Assembly: GCA_937906285.1 (NCBI GenBank)
Contig: CALCWL010000142.1
Coordinates: forward strand, 1-10,222
DNA from: an uncultured Rhodanobacter sp.
Lineage (GTDB): Bacteria > Pseudomonadota > Gammaproteobacteria > Xanthomonadales > Rhodanobacteraceae
DNA: 10,222 bases
Reading direction: 5' to 3'
Every line of letters starts with the position of its first letter. Positions within the stretch are counted from its first letter, which is position 1. Positions 1 to 10,222 of the stretch are shown here, piece after piece. The notes beneath the pieces were generated by a model. It did no database searches and was not told the DNA's origin. It saw only the letters and a list, made by a program, of their open reading frames with translations. A program made the position numbers and the translations under genes.

Positions 1-371
1 CGAAGTTCAAGGGCAACCTGATCGCGCACTACAGCTTCACCCTCGGTGACAGCGACGCATTCGTGCAGGCGGCACTGGTCCATGTCGGCAAGCGCACGAC
101 CGACCTGCGCCTGAGCGAGCGCGCGCTGCTCGGCGACCTGCCCGCCTACACCACCGTGGACCTGTCCGCCGGCGTGCAGAAAGGCAGCTGGTCGGCCGAC
201 GTCTACGTCAACAACGCCTTCGACAAGCGCGCCGCGCAGTACAAGTACACCGAGTGCGGCGTTGACGTCTGCGGCGCGCACGGCGTGGTCGCGCAGTACC
301 CGAACGGGCAGGTCTACACCGGCTACAGCCTGCCGCGCACGATCGGCATCCGCTTCAAGCAGGAGTTCTGA
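1..371 (+). CDS. TonB-dependent outer-membrane receptor, C-terminal end (partial)
   Basis: The last 122 codons of a gene whose 5' part lies outside the window; the first complete codon begins at base 3. The protein shows alternating polar and hydrophobic residues typical of amphipathic beta-strands, a VNNAFD segment and a PRTIGIRFKQEF ending. This ending, with a terminal phenylalanine, is the usual C-terminus of TonB-dependent receptors and is read by the BAM complex. Two cysteines (codons at 255-257 and 270-272) sit six residues apart and probably form a disulfide in an extracellular loop. The family imports large or scarce substrates (siderophores, vitamin B12, oligosaccharides) across the outer membrane using TonB energy. 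The GH3 and GH30 genes that follow on the same strand suggest a carbohydrate substrate here, but the plug domain is not visible, so this is inference. Family assignment is firm; the ligand is unknown. Confidence 0.9.
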   Translation, partial: KFKGNLIAHYSFTLGDSDAFVQAALVHVGKRTTDLRLSERALLGDLPAYTTVDLSAGVQKGSWSADVYVNNAFDKRAAQYKYTECGVDVCGAHGVVAQYPNGQVYTGYSLPRTIGIRFKQEF

Positions 372-386
372 GGACGCCCTGATTCT

Positions 387-454
387 GCTCGTCATCCCGG
401 CACAAGCCGGTGCATCGCGGCACCGGGATTCCCGCTTGCGCCGGAATGACGAGC
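387..454. repeat. REP-like imperfect inverted repeat
   Basis: Bases 387-410 and 431-454 are inverted copies matching at 21 of 24 positions, around a 20-base centre. The arms carry the core GTCAT(C/T)CCGG and its complement CCGGAATGAC. The right arm, read on the minus strand, contains the CATTCCGGCGCAAGCGGG type of sequence that I know as a common dispersed intergenic repeat in proteobacterial genomes. It begins 15 bases after the receptor stop codon. No T-tract follows on either strand, so it is not a standard intrinsic terminator, though the hairpin could still protect mRNA 3' ends or weaken read-through into the GH3 gene. Copy number in the genome cannot be judged from one window. Confidence 0.75.
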
Positions 455-667
455 AAGAGTGCCCGGGCCTTCCACAAGCCGTCCGGTACACACCGGTGTC
501 ACGCTCACGCCGCGCACCGGCGGCGCCCTGCCTGGGCCGCGGGGCGCGCCTGATGTGACGCAGCGTCGAATCCCTCGATCCGCGGGCGCGCTAAAGTGGC
601 GCTGCCGGCACCGTCCGCCCGTCCGCGCAACAAGCGCCGGGTTCGTGTCGGGCGATGATCCACGCGA

Positions 668-672
668 TGAGG
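668..672 (+). promoter_or_regulatory. Probable ribosome binding site of the GH3 gene
   Basis: TGAGG lies six bases before the ATG at 679. The earlier in-frame ATG codons at 655 and 667 have no comparable purine-rich sequence at the right distance. This favours 679 as the start and gives a normal-length signal peptide. Confidence 0.5.
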
Positions 673-678
673 CTTCCC

Positions 679-2673
<1,995 letters not shown>

Positions 2674-2727
2674 CGAGCCGCGTCTCCTGCATGCCGCGCC
2701 AGACCACGCTTCCGGCCAACATGCCGC

Positions 2728-4294
2728 ATGGATGAGGTTCGCGGCGTTCCGCGCTGGTTCGCCATCGCACCATTCGCGCTGATCTCGCTGCTGGCGCTGC
2801 TGGCGCTGCGGCTGGCGCTGCGCCCGGCGGTGCCGCTGGTCGTCCCTGTCGCGCCGGTCATTCAGCCGAGCGGCCCCGGCATCGAGCTGTGGTTGAGCAC
2901 GCAGGATCGCCGCCTGCGACTGGCGCGCCAGGCCGAGGTGCCGGCCGGCGACCCGACATCGACGCCCGCCGACGTGGTCATCGACACCAGCAGGACCTAC
3001 CAGTCCATCGTCGGCTTCGGCGCGGCATTGACCGACGCCTCGGCCTGGCTGCTGCAAAACAAGCTCAGCGCACCGGCACGCCATGCGCTGCTGCTCGAAC
3101 TGTTCGGGCCGCCGCCCGGGCTCGATTTCAACATGGTCCGGCTGACCATCGGCGCCTCGGATTTCTCGCTGCAACCGTACACGCTGGACGACATGCCTGC
3201 CGGCGAGGTCGACCCCGAGCTGCAGCATTTCAACGTCGCGGCCAACGTGCCCTACCTCATCCCCACCGTGCAGGAGGCGCTGGCGATCGACCCGCAGCTG
3301 CGCATCATCGCCTCGCCGTGGAGCGCGCCGGCGTGGATGAAGACCAGCGCCAACCTGATCGGCGGCAGCCTGCTCGAAGAGTACGAGGCGGCCTATGCGC
3401 AATACCTGGTGAAGTACGTCGACACTTATCGCAGCTACGGCATTCCGATCTTCGCGCTGACCCTGCAGAACGAGCCCGGCTTCGTGCCGCTGACGTACCC
3501 GGGCATGCTGCTCTCCGCGGAGCAGCGCGCGCGCATCGTCGCGCAGTACCTCGGCCCGGCGCTGGCCGGACGCAGGCCGCCCACGCGCATCCTCGGCTGG
3601 GATCACAACTGGGACGAACCGCAGCAACCGCTGGACGTGCTCTACGACGCCGAAGCCGCCCGCTACCTGGACGGCATCGCCTGGCACTGCTACCGCGGCA
3701 CGCCCGGCGCGCAGAGCGACGTGCACCGCGCCTTTCCGCGCAAGGACGCCTACATCACCGAGTGTTCCGGCGGCGACTGGGAATCCAGCAAGCACGGCGA
3801 ACTGCTCTGGTTCGCGCGCGACCTGCTGCTCGGCGGCCTGCGCAACTGGGCGCGCGGCGTGGTGTACTGGAACCTGGCGCTGGACGAGAACCACGGCCCG
3901 CATTTCGGCGGCTGCGACACCTGCAAGGGCATCGTCACCATCGACTCGCGCACCGGCGCGGTGAGCCGCAACGACGAGTACTACGCGTTCGCCCACTACA
4001 GCCGCTTCGTCCACTCCGGCGCCGTGCGCATCTGGTCCACCGACACCGGCGACGACATCAAGAACGTCGCCTTCCGCAATCCCGACGGCGGCTCGATCGT
4101 GCTGGTGCTGATCAACGGCAAGACCGTGCCGCACGACGTCTCCGTGCAGCAAGGCGAGCTCGACTTCCGCTACACCATGCCGGCCGAAAGCGTGGCGACC
4201 TTCGTGTGGCAGGCGGCTGCCGCCGCGGCCAAGCCGGCCACCGCCGCCACCATCGCGCCACCCGCGACGCCCGGCGGCGCCGGCCGACCGGGCG

Positions 4295-4308
<14 letters not shown>
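2728..4308 (+). CDS. Glycoside hydrolase family 30 beta-glycosidase, membrane-anchored
   Basis: A 526-residue retaining beta-glycosidase of the glucosylceramidase / endo-beta-1,6-glucanase family (GH30, clan GH-A). Residues 10 to about 32 form one hydrophobic segment after a short basic N-terminus, with no clear signal-peptidase site, so it is probably an inner-membrane anchor with the enzyme facing the periplasm. The catalytic domain opens with QSIVGFGAALTDASAW (typical GH30 first strand), then ASPWSAPAWMKT, LQNEPG with Glu249 as acid/base, and ITECSGG with Glu345 as nucleophile. The beta-sandwich closes at about SVATFVW, after which some 30 residues are almost all Ala, Pro, Thr and Gly. No other in-frame ATG or GTG lies between the GH3 stop and 2728, and no clear Shine-Dalgarno sequence is seen, so coupling to GH3 translation is possible. 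The 3' end overlaps glmS on the other strand by 14 bases. The GH3 neighbour and receptor point to beta-glucan breakdown; the exact subfamily is not assigned. Confidence 0.9.
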
Positions 4309-6124
<1,816 letters not shown>

Positions 6125-6132
6125 GGGCGGAG

Positions 6133-6140
6133 CTTCCTTC
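6133..6140 (-). promoter_or_regulatory. Ribosome binding site of glmS
   Basis: On the minus strand this reads GAAGGAAG and lies eight bases before the glmS ATG. It fixes the start within a reading frame that stays open far upstream. Confidence 0.65.
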
Positions 6141-6192
6141 GGTTCTGGCCAGGGTCGCCCCGGGCCGTGTTGAAAGTGCCTGGCGCGGCGGA

Positions 6193-7563
<1,371 letters not shown>

Positions 7564-7568
7564 GGGGG

Positions 7569-7572
7569 CTCC
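7569..7572 (-). promoter_or_regulatory. Ribosome binding site of cbs
   Basis: On the minus strand this reads GGAG, five bases before the ATG at 7563. It supports that start over the in-frame ATG at 7659. Confidence 0.5.
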
Positions 7573-7620
7573 GTCGCTGGCGTGGCGGCGTCGGCGCAAA
7601 GCCGTGGCCGCAGAACCGCC

Positions 7621-7626
7621 ATGATA
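7621..7626 (-). promoter_or_regulatory. Possible -10 box of cbs promoter
   Basis: On the minus strand this reads TATCAT, five of six matches to TATAAT, about 57 bases before the cbs start. No good -35 hexamer lies 16-18 bases upstream; TTGCCG is present but 27 bases away. Weak call based on one hexamer only. Confidence 0.25.
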
Positions 7627-7646
7627 ACCGAGCCGCCGGATACGCT

Positions 7647-7696
7647 GCGGCCCCGGCAATCTTCCCGATGACTGTTCAGGGAAGACCCGGGGCCGC
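7647..7696 (-). terminator. Long GC-rich hairpin after ydcH, possible terminator
   Basis: Bases 7647-7656 pair perfectly with 7687-7696 (10 bp), and 7660-7666 pair perfectly with 7679-7685 (7 bp). An internal loop (CAA against C) lies between them and the terminal loop has 12 bases. The structure starts 17 bases after the ydcH stop codon on the minus strand, where a terminator is expected. No run of T follows on either strand, so it is not a textbook intrinsic terminator. It may instead be a processing or stability element, or part of the cbs upstream region. The structure is certain; the function is inferred. Confidence 0.45.
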
Positions 7697-7713
7697 GCCA
7701 GCGAACCGTTACA

Positions 7714-7941
7714 TCAGTGGATGAGGTGCGCCCTGTCTGCCCACATGCGCTCCAGCCGCGCCTTGGCCATCAGTTTCTCCTTCTTCATGCCGGCGAGGGT
7801 GGCGTCGTCAATGGGAAGTACGCCGATGTCGGCGTCGTGCACCTTGCTGTCGAGCTCCCGATGGTGCTGGTAAAGCCGGCGGAACTCCGCGTCCGCCTTC
7901 ATCAATGCCTCGACATCATCGCGCTGCTGGTTTTCGAACAT
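7714..7941 (-). CDS. YdcH/DUF465 family small protein
   Basis: A 75-residue, highly charged, mostly alpha-helical protein. The pattern of an N-terminal helix (AEFRRLYQHHRELDSKV), a short linker, then a second helix with MKKEKLMAKARLERM matches the YdcH/DUF465 family, whose members are short antiparallel helical hairpins. Their biochemical role is not established, so none is given. The ATG at 7941 is strongly supported by a perfect AGGAGG seven bases upstream. The frame stays open upstream to 8187, but that extension has no family similarity and crosses a structured region, so I treat it as non-coding. The protein has no signal peptide or membrane segment and should be cytosolic. It is transcribed toward cbs, with 150 bases and a strong hairpin between them, so the two are probably separate units. 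Confidence 0.88.
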   Translation of the reverse strand: MFENQQRDDVEALMKADAEFRRLYQHHRELDSKVHDADIGVLPIDDATLAGMKKEKLMAKARLERMWADRAHLIH

Positions 7942-7948
7942 GATCCGA

Positions 7949-7954
7949 CCTCCT
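7949..7954 (-). promoter_or_regulatory. Strong ribosome binding site of the YdcH-family gene
   Basis: On the minus strand this reads AGGAGG, a perfect anti-16S match, seven bases before the ATG at 7941. It rules against the longer in-frame extension. Confidence 0.8.
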
Positions 7955-8081
7955 GCGAGTGAACGGACGGTTGCCGCCAGGCTGGCGGCCCGCCGACAGC
8001 TGAACCGGCGCACACCCACGACCCGCGCCGGTCGACCGGAACGCAGGTGGGGATCTGAACGTGGAATGGGCGCATGATTCA

Positions 8082-8125
8082 GGTCAGTAACCCCGGTGGC
8101 CTGGATGCCTCCCGGGGCTTTGACC
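8082..8125 (-). ncRNA. Candidate structured leader RNA upstream of the YdcH-family gene
   Basis: On the minus strand an outer stem (GGTCA with TGACC, 8121-8125 and 8082-8086) encloses an asymmetric internal loop and an inner stem (CCCCGG with CCGGGG, 8112-8117 and 8091-8096). A further 3-bp extension GGC/GCC is possible inside the 15-base apical region. The internal-loop sequences read CAAAGCC on one side and GGGGTTAC on the other. These resemble the second half of the cyclic-di-GMP-I (GEMM) aptamer, but the first-half GGCAAACC segment and GAAA tetraloop hairpin are not seen. It ends about 140 bases before the YdcH-family start. Structure is visible; identity as a regulatory RNA is inference. 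Confidence 0.3.
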
Positions 8126-8194
8126 CTACTCCGCCGATCTGGCCCGTGCAAGCTGTCGCGACGGCACCGGATCACACTTCGGCTCACGCATTAA

Positions 8195-8224
8195 ATACCT
8201 GTCAAAACAGTGTTTTGCAGGCAT
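8195..8224 (-). terminator. 30-base palindrome; terminator or operator candidate
   Basis: Seven-base arms (8195-8201 with 8218-8224, one G-T pair) continue, past one bulged base at 8202, into a perfect six-base stem CAAAAC/GTTTTG (8203-8208 with 8212-8217) around a three-base loop. It lies 61 bases after the stop codon of the coiled-coil protein gene. On the minus strand it is followed by TTTAATG, which is only a weak U-tract. It could end transcription of the two-gene envelope operon or act as a protein-binding site. The AT-rich centre is unusual against the GC-rich surroundings. Confidence 0.4.
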
Positions 8225-8285
8225 TGGGCGGCGACCGGCTGCGGCTCGTGGAAGGGGCTGCGGCAAAGCACCGCCCGGGGCCGTT

Positions 8286-8945
8286 TCAGTGCGAAGCGGG
8301 GTGCTTGCGGGCCGGCTTTTTCTGTTCGACGGGAGCGGGCGGCGAAGTGGTCCCGTCGTCCATCTGCGCGCGCATGGCCTTGGCCGCCTGCGCGGCCAGC
8401 GCCGCCTCGCGACGGGCCGCCCGCGCGACCTTGCTCTGCGCGGCGGCCAGCTTCTTGGCGCGATCGGCTTCGGCCCGCGCCTGCTCGGCCTGCTGTGAAT
8501 ATTCGACGCCCTGTTGCTGCAGGCGCGCGGCCTCTTCCTGCGCCAACTGGTTCTGCAGGCGTTGCCGAGCCAGCTCCAGCCGGGCCATGTCCGCCTCGCG
8601 GCGGCTATTGGCCAGCAGGATCTGGTCGTGTTCGCGATCGAGCTGGTTCAACTTGACCTGGGCGTCCTGCAGCTGCGCCGCGCTCTTGGCCAGGTCGACC
8701 CGGCGCTCGGCCAGGTACAGGGCATGCGGCCGGTCGCCGCGGCCGGCCTCCTCCAGCGTGCGGATCGCCTCGCGGGCTCGCGCCTGCTCGGACAGGGCGT
8801 AGTGGCCGAGGCTGGGATCGTTGGCGAGTTGATCCAGGCTGCCGCGCAAGCGATTGATGTCGATGTCGTCCTGGCGTGCCTGCGCGGCACCGACCAGGGC
8901 CAGCGCCAGGCCGGCACCGGCGAGCAGTTGAGCAAGGCGCTTCAT
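8286..8945 (-). CDS. Exported coiled-coil protein, DUF4398/OmpA-family N-terminal type without OmpA domain
   Basis: A 219-residue protein with a clear signal peptide (MKR, hydrophobic core, cleavage after about residue 23 at AQA), so periplasmic. Residues about 25-85 include NDPSLGHYALSEQARAREA and YLAERRVDLAKS, which resemble the helical N-terminal region of OmpA-family proteins that carry DUF4398-type repeats. From about 85 to 195 it is a long Glu/Gln/Ala/Arg-rich coiled coil. It ends in a Pro/Lys tail (KKPARKHPASH). The peptidoglycan-binding OmpA domain expected in such relatives is absent, and no remnant is seen in the 344 bases downstream. The start is secure: GGAGGT lies five bases upstream. 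The start codon overlaps the stop codon of the lipoprotein gene before it (ATGA), so the two are translationally coupled and likely work together in the envelope. No enzymatic motif is visible; function unknown. Confidence 0.8.
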   Translation of the reverse strand: MKRLAQLLAGAGLALALVGAAQARQDDIDINRLRGSLDQLANDPSLGHYALSEQARAREAIRTLEEAGRGDRPHALYLAERRVDLAKSAAQLQDAQVKLNQLDREHDQILLANSRREADMARLELARQRLQNQLAQEEAARLQQQGVEYSQQAEQARAEADRAKKLAAAQSKVARAARREAALAAQAAKAMRAQMDDGTTSPPAPVEQKKPARKHPASH

Positions 8946-9514
8946 GGCTGACCTCCGGGAATACTGCTGGCGGCCGCGGGATCATCGTTGCCGGGGATCG
9001 GCGTGCCATCGACCGGCGCGGACAGCACCGAGGCCGAGGGTGCCGGCATGTCGCCCACCGGCAATGGTGCGGACGAGTCGGCGGCGGGAGCGGGGATCGC
9101 CTGCTCCATCTGCTGCTGGCGGGCGGCCAGTTGCTCGCCCTCGCTGCGCAGGCGGGTGTTTTCCTGCAGCTTGCCCTGCATCTCGGCACGGGCCGCGCCC
9201 AGCCGCGCCTTGACCCGCGCCAGTTCGGCATCGGCGCCGGATTCCTCGGCGAGGTTCGCGGCATCGGCAAACTTGCGCGCCGCCATCGCCTCCTGCGCCT
9301 GCTGGAACTTGTCCTGCGCGAAACCGAGGTCGACCGGCGCGTAATCCGCCGCACCGGCGTCGCGGGCGGCCTGCAGCTGGTATTGGGCCAGATTCATCGC
9401 GTCATTCGGCGGCGGTGCCGTGGCGCAACCGGCCACGGCCAGGGTCAGCGCCAGCGCCGTGGTGGCCGTGCGCAGGCGACGCGCAAGCGCGGCCAGTGGG
9501 GAAAAGAAGTACAT
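8942..9514 (-). CDS. DUF4398 domain lipoprotein
   Basis: A 190-residue predicted lipoprotein. A basic N-terminal stretch (ARRLRT) and hydrophobic core lead to the lipobox VAGC, with Cys30 as the lipidated residue, followed by ATAPPPNDAM. No Asp follows the Cys directly, so transport to the outer membrane by Lol is expected. Residues about 38-110 (AQYQLQAARDAGAADYAP, LGFAQDKFQQAQEAMAARKF, AANLAEESGADAELARVKA) match the DUF4398 pattern of Ala-rich helical repeats. A short coiled coil and a Pro/Ser/Ala-rich low-complexity C-terminus follow. The start at 9514 is chosen because TGAGGA lies five bases upstream; ATG 9526 and ATG 9556 are in frame without such a site. It is the first gene of a two-gene operon, overlapping the next by four bases, and divergent from the pilU-like gene. 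The role of DUF4398 is not known; an envelope structural or assembly role is only a guess. Confidence 0.85.
   Translation of the reverse strand: MYFFSPLAALARRLRTATTALALTLAVAGCATAPPPNDAMNLAQYQLQAARDAGAADYAPVDLGFAQDKFQQAQEAMAARKFADAANLAEESGADAELARVKARLGAARAEMQGKLQENTRLRSEGEQLAARQQQMEQAIPAPAADSSAPLPVGDMPAPSASVLSAPVDGTPIPGNDDPAAASSIPGGQP
8951..8956 (-). promoter_or_regulatory. Ribosome binding site of the coiled-coil protein gene
   Basis: On the minus strand this reads GGAGGT, five bases before the ATG at 8945. It lies inside the end of the upstream lipoprotein gene, so the second gene can recruit ribosomes itself as well as by coupling. Confidence 0.65.
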
Positions 9515-9519
9515 CACAG

Positions 9520-9525
9520 TCCTCA
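9520..9525 (-). promoter_or_regulatory. Ribosome binding site deciding the lipoprotein start
   Basis: On the minus strand this reads TGAGGA, five bases before the ATG at 9514. The upstream in-frame ATG at 9526 overlaps this site and has no purine-rich sequence of its own. Confidence 0.5.
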
Positions 9526-9587
9526 TGGTGTGTTGCAGCGTATTGTGGGCGGGCATAATCGTGCAATGCAATGTACATCGGGAACCC

Positions 9588-9592
9588 AGGGG
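9588..9592 (+). promoter_or_regulatory. Ribosome binding site of the pilU-like gene
   Basis: AGGGG lies six bases before the GTG at 9599. This spacing supports the GTG start over the in-frame ATG at 9626, which would remove conserved N-terminal residues. Confidence 0.6.
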
Positions 9593-9598
9593 TAAAAC

Positions 9599-10222
9599 GT
9601 GGACATCGGCTACTTCCTCAAGCTCATGGTAGACAAGGGCGCGTCGGACATGTTCCTGTCCACCGGCGCCCCGGTGAACATCAAGGTCGAGGGCAAGCTC
9701 TACCCGCTGGGCAACACCGGCCTGCCCAGCGGCATGGTCAAGAAGATCGCCTACTCGCTGATGGACGAGGGCCAGGTGCCGCAGTTCGAGCGCAACCTCG
9801 AACTGAACATGGCGCTGGCGGTGAAGGAAGCCGGCCGCTTCCGCATCAACGTGTTCAAGCAGCGCGGCGAGGTGGGCATGGTGATCCGCGCGATCAAGAG
9901 CGAGATTCCCTCGATCGAGCAGCTGCAGCTGCCGCCGATCTTCCGCGACCTGATCATGGAACCGCGCGGGTTGATCCTTGTGGTGGGCGCCACCGGCTCG
10001 GGCAAGTCGACCACGCTGGCGGCGATGATCGACCAGCGCAATTCGCAATCGCCCGGACACATCCTCACCATCGAGGACCCGATCGAATATCTGCACCGGC
10101 ACAAGCGCTCGATCGTCAACCAGCGCGAGGTAGGGCTGGACACGCACAGCTACCACGAGGCGCTGAAAAACGCGATGCGCGAGGCGCCGGACGTGATCAT
10201 GATCGGCGAGATCCGCGACACC
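9599..10222 (+). CDS. pilU: PilT/PilU-family type IV pilus retraction ATPase (partial, 3' end outside window)
   Basis: The first 208 codons of a cytoplasmic hexameric ATPase that drives type IV pilus retraction (twitching motility). It starts with GTG; the N-terminus DIGYFLKLMVDKGASDMFLSTG aligns with the usual start of PilT/PilU proteins. The N-terminal PAS-like domain covers about residues 1-105. The RecA-like domain shows the Walker A motif GATGSGKST (130-138, Lys136), the Asp box ILTIEDPIEY, and the Walker B region DVIMIGEIRD with Glu203. The His box and the C-terminal arm lie beyond the window. The segments VNQREVGLDT and EAPDVIMIGE are more like PilU than PilT. A pilT gene, often directly upstream of pilU, is not there; instead a divergent lipoprotein operon is. 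It could therefore be an additional paralogue rather than the classical pilU. Family is certain, subtype likely. Confidence 0.9.
   Translation, partial: MDIGYFLKLMVDKGASDMFLSTGAPVNIKVEGKLYPLGNTGLPSGMVKKIAYSLMDEGQVPQFERNLELNMALAVKEAGRFRINVFKQRGEVGMVIRAIKSEIPSIEQLQLPPIFRDLIMEPRGLILVVGATGSGKSTTLAAMIDQRNSQSPGHILTIEDPIEYLHRHKRSIVNQREVGLDTHSYHEALKNAMREAPDVIMIGEIRDT

Larger units (their letters stand above)
372..678. other. Intergenic region between receptor and GH3 gene
   Basis: About 307 bases without a supported gene. The first part holds the inverted repeat at 387-454. The rest holds two short palindromes that could be regulator-binding sites: ACACCGGTGT at 490-499 (perfect, 10 bases) and GACGC-A-GCGTC at 557-567 (perfect arms, one-base centre). 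A TAAAGT at 592-597 resembles a -10 box, but no -35-like hexamer lies 16-18 bases upstream, so I do not call a promoter. Open frames crossing this region on both strands have no recognisable protein content. Confidence 0.5.
7942..8285. other. Gene-free region upstream of the YdcH-family gene
   Basis: About 344 bases with no supported gene, between the stop codon of the coiled-coil protein gene and the start of the YdcH-family gene, both on the minus strand. It holds a 30-base palindrome (8195-8224), a two-tier stem-loop (8082-8125) and the AGGAGG site. The leader of the YdcH-family gene could therefore be long (more than 130 bases) and structured. A plus-strand open frame crosses the region but runs antisense through the coiled-coil protein gene and has no recognisable content. 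Confidence 0.6.
9515..9598. promoter_or_regulatory. Divergent promoter region, lipoprotein operon and pilU-like gene
   Basis: These 84 bases must hold the start signals for both directions unless the pilU-like gene has a more distant promoter. On the plus strand CATAAT at 9554-9559 is a good -10 candidate, with TTGCAG at 9533-9538 as a poor -35 at 15 bases. On the minus strand TTTACC and TACATT, 15 bases apart, could serve the lipoprotein operon. A perfect 8-base palindrome ATGTACAT lies at 9571-9578. None of these is strong enough to name a sigma factor or regulator. Confidence 0.4.

Noticed and set aside
6148..6184. Inverted repeat GCCAGG/CCTGGC in the cbs-glmS gap
   Set aside because: Six base pairs with a 25-base loop is expected by chance in GC-rich DNA and no U-tract follows.
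7564..7659. Longer cbs start at 7659
   Set aside because: The added residues are basic low-complexity sequence encoded partly by the hairpin arm; GGAG precedes the ATG at 7563.
7942..8187. In-frame N-terminal extension of the YdcH-family protein
   Set aside because: Family proteins are about 70-75 residues, AGGAGG precedes the short start, and the extension crosses the stem-loop region without similarity to anything.
8177..8205. Sigma-70 promoter from the perfect TTGACA (minus strand, 8205-8200)
   Set aside because: No acceptable -10 hexamer is found at 16-19 bases spacing, and the hexamer is explained by the palindrome arm.
9550..9565. Sigma-54-like GG-N10-GC arrangement ahead of the pilU-like gene
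   Set aside because: Only the dinucleotides and TGCA fit; the TGGCAC part is poor and overlaps a better sigma-70-like -10 box.

Overview
The window is GC-rich, about two thirds G+C by eye, and looks like chromosome from a gammaproteobacterium close to Xanthomonas. Rhodanobacteraceae (Rhodanobacter or Dyella-like) is my best guess. The basis is a TonB-dependent receptor next to glycoside hydrolases, a DUF4398 lipoprotein pair, a PilT/PilU-type retraction ATPase, and a dispersed hairpin repeat of a kind common in such genomes. No rRNA, tRNA, CRISPR array, insertion sequence or phage gene is visible.

Left block, plus strand (1-4308): the 3' end of a TonB-dependent outer-membrane receptor, a spacer with a REP-like hairpin, a family GH3 exo-beta-glucosidase with a signal peptide, and a family GH30 beta-glycosidase held by an N-terminal membrane anchor. 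Together they look like the end of a beta-glucan uptake and degradation locus: import through the receptor, then hydrolysis in the periplasm. The exact substrate cannot be read from the sequence.

Middle block, minus strand (4295-7941): a YdcH/DUF465 small protein, a cystathionine beta-synthase-type enzyme with two C-terminal CBS domains, and glmS (glucosamine-6-phosphate synthase). The cbs-glmS gap is 68 nt, so co-transcription is plausible. The 3' ends of glmS and the GH30 gene overlap tail to tail by 14 nt. A long hairpin fills most of the ydcH-cbs gap.

Right block (7942-10222): a 344-nt gene-free stretch upstream of ydcH holds a 30-nt palindrome and a two-tier stem-loop that may be a structured leader RNA. 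Next come two minus-strand envelope genes whose stop and start codons overlap (ATGA): a DUF4398 lipoprotein and an exported coiled-coil protein that resembles the N-terminal half of OmpA-type DUF4398 proteins but has no OmpA domain. Divergent from them, with an 84-nt shared promoter region, is a pilU-like ATPase gene cut by the window end.

Most genes are ordinary housekeeping or catabolic genes. The points most worth a second look are the structured region upstream of ydcH, the OmpA-less DUF4398 pair facing a pilU-like gene that has no adjacent pilT, and the design of the GH30 protein (anchor plus Ala/Pro tail running into glmS). I see no clearly new system.
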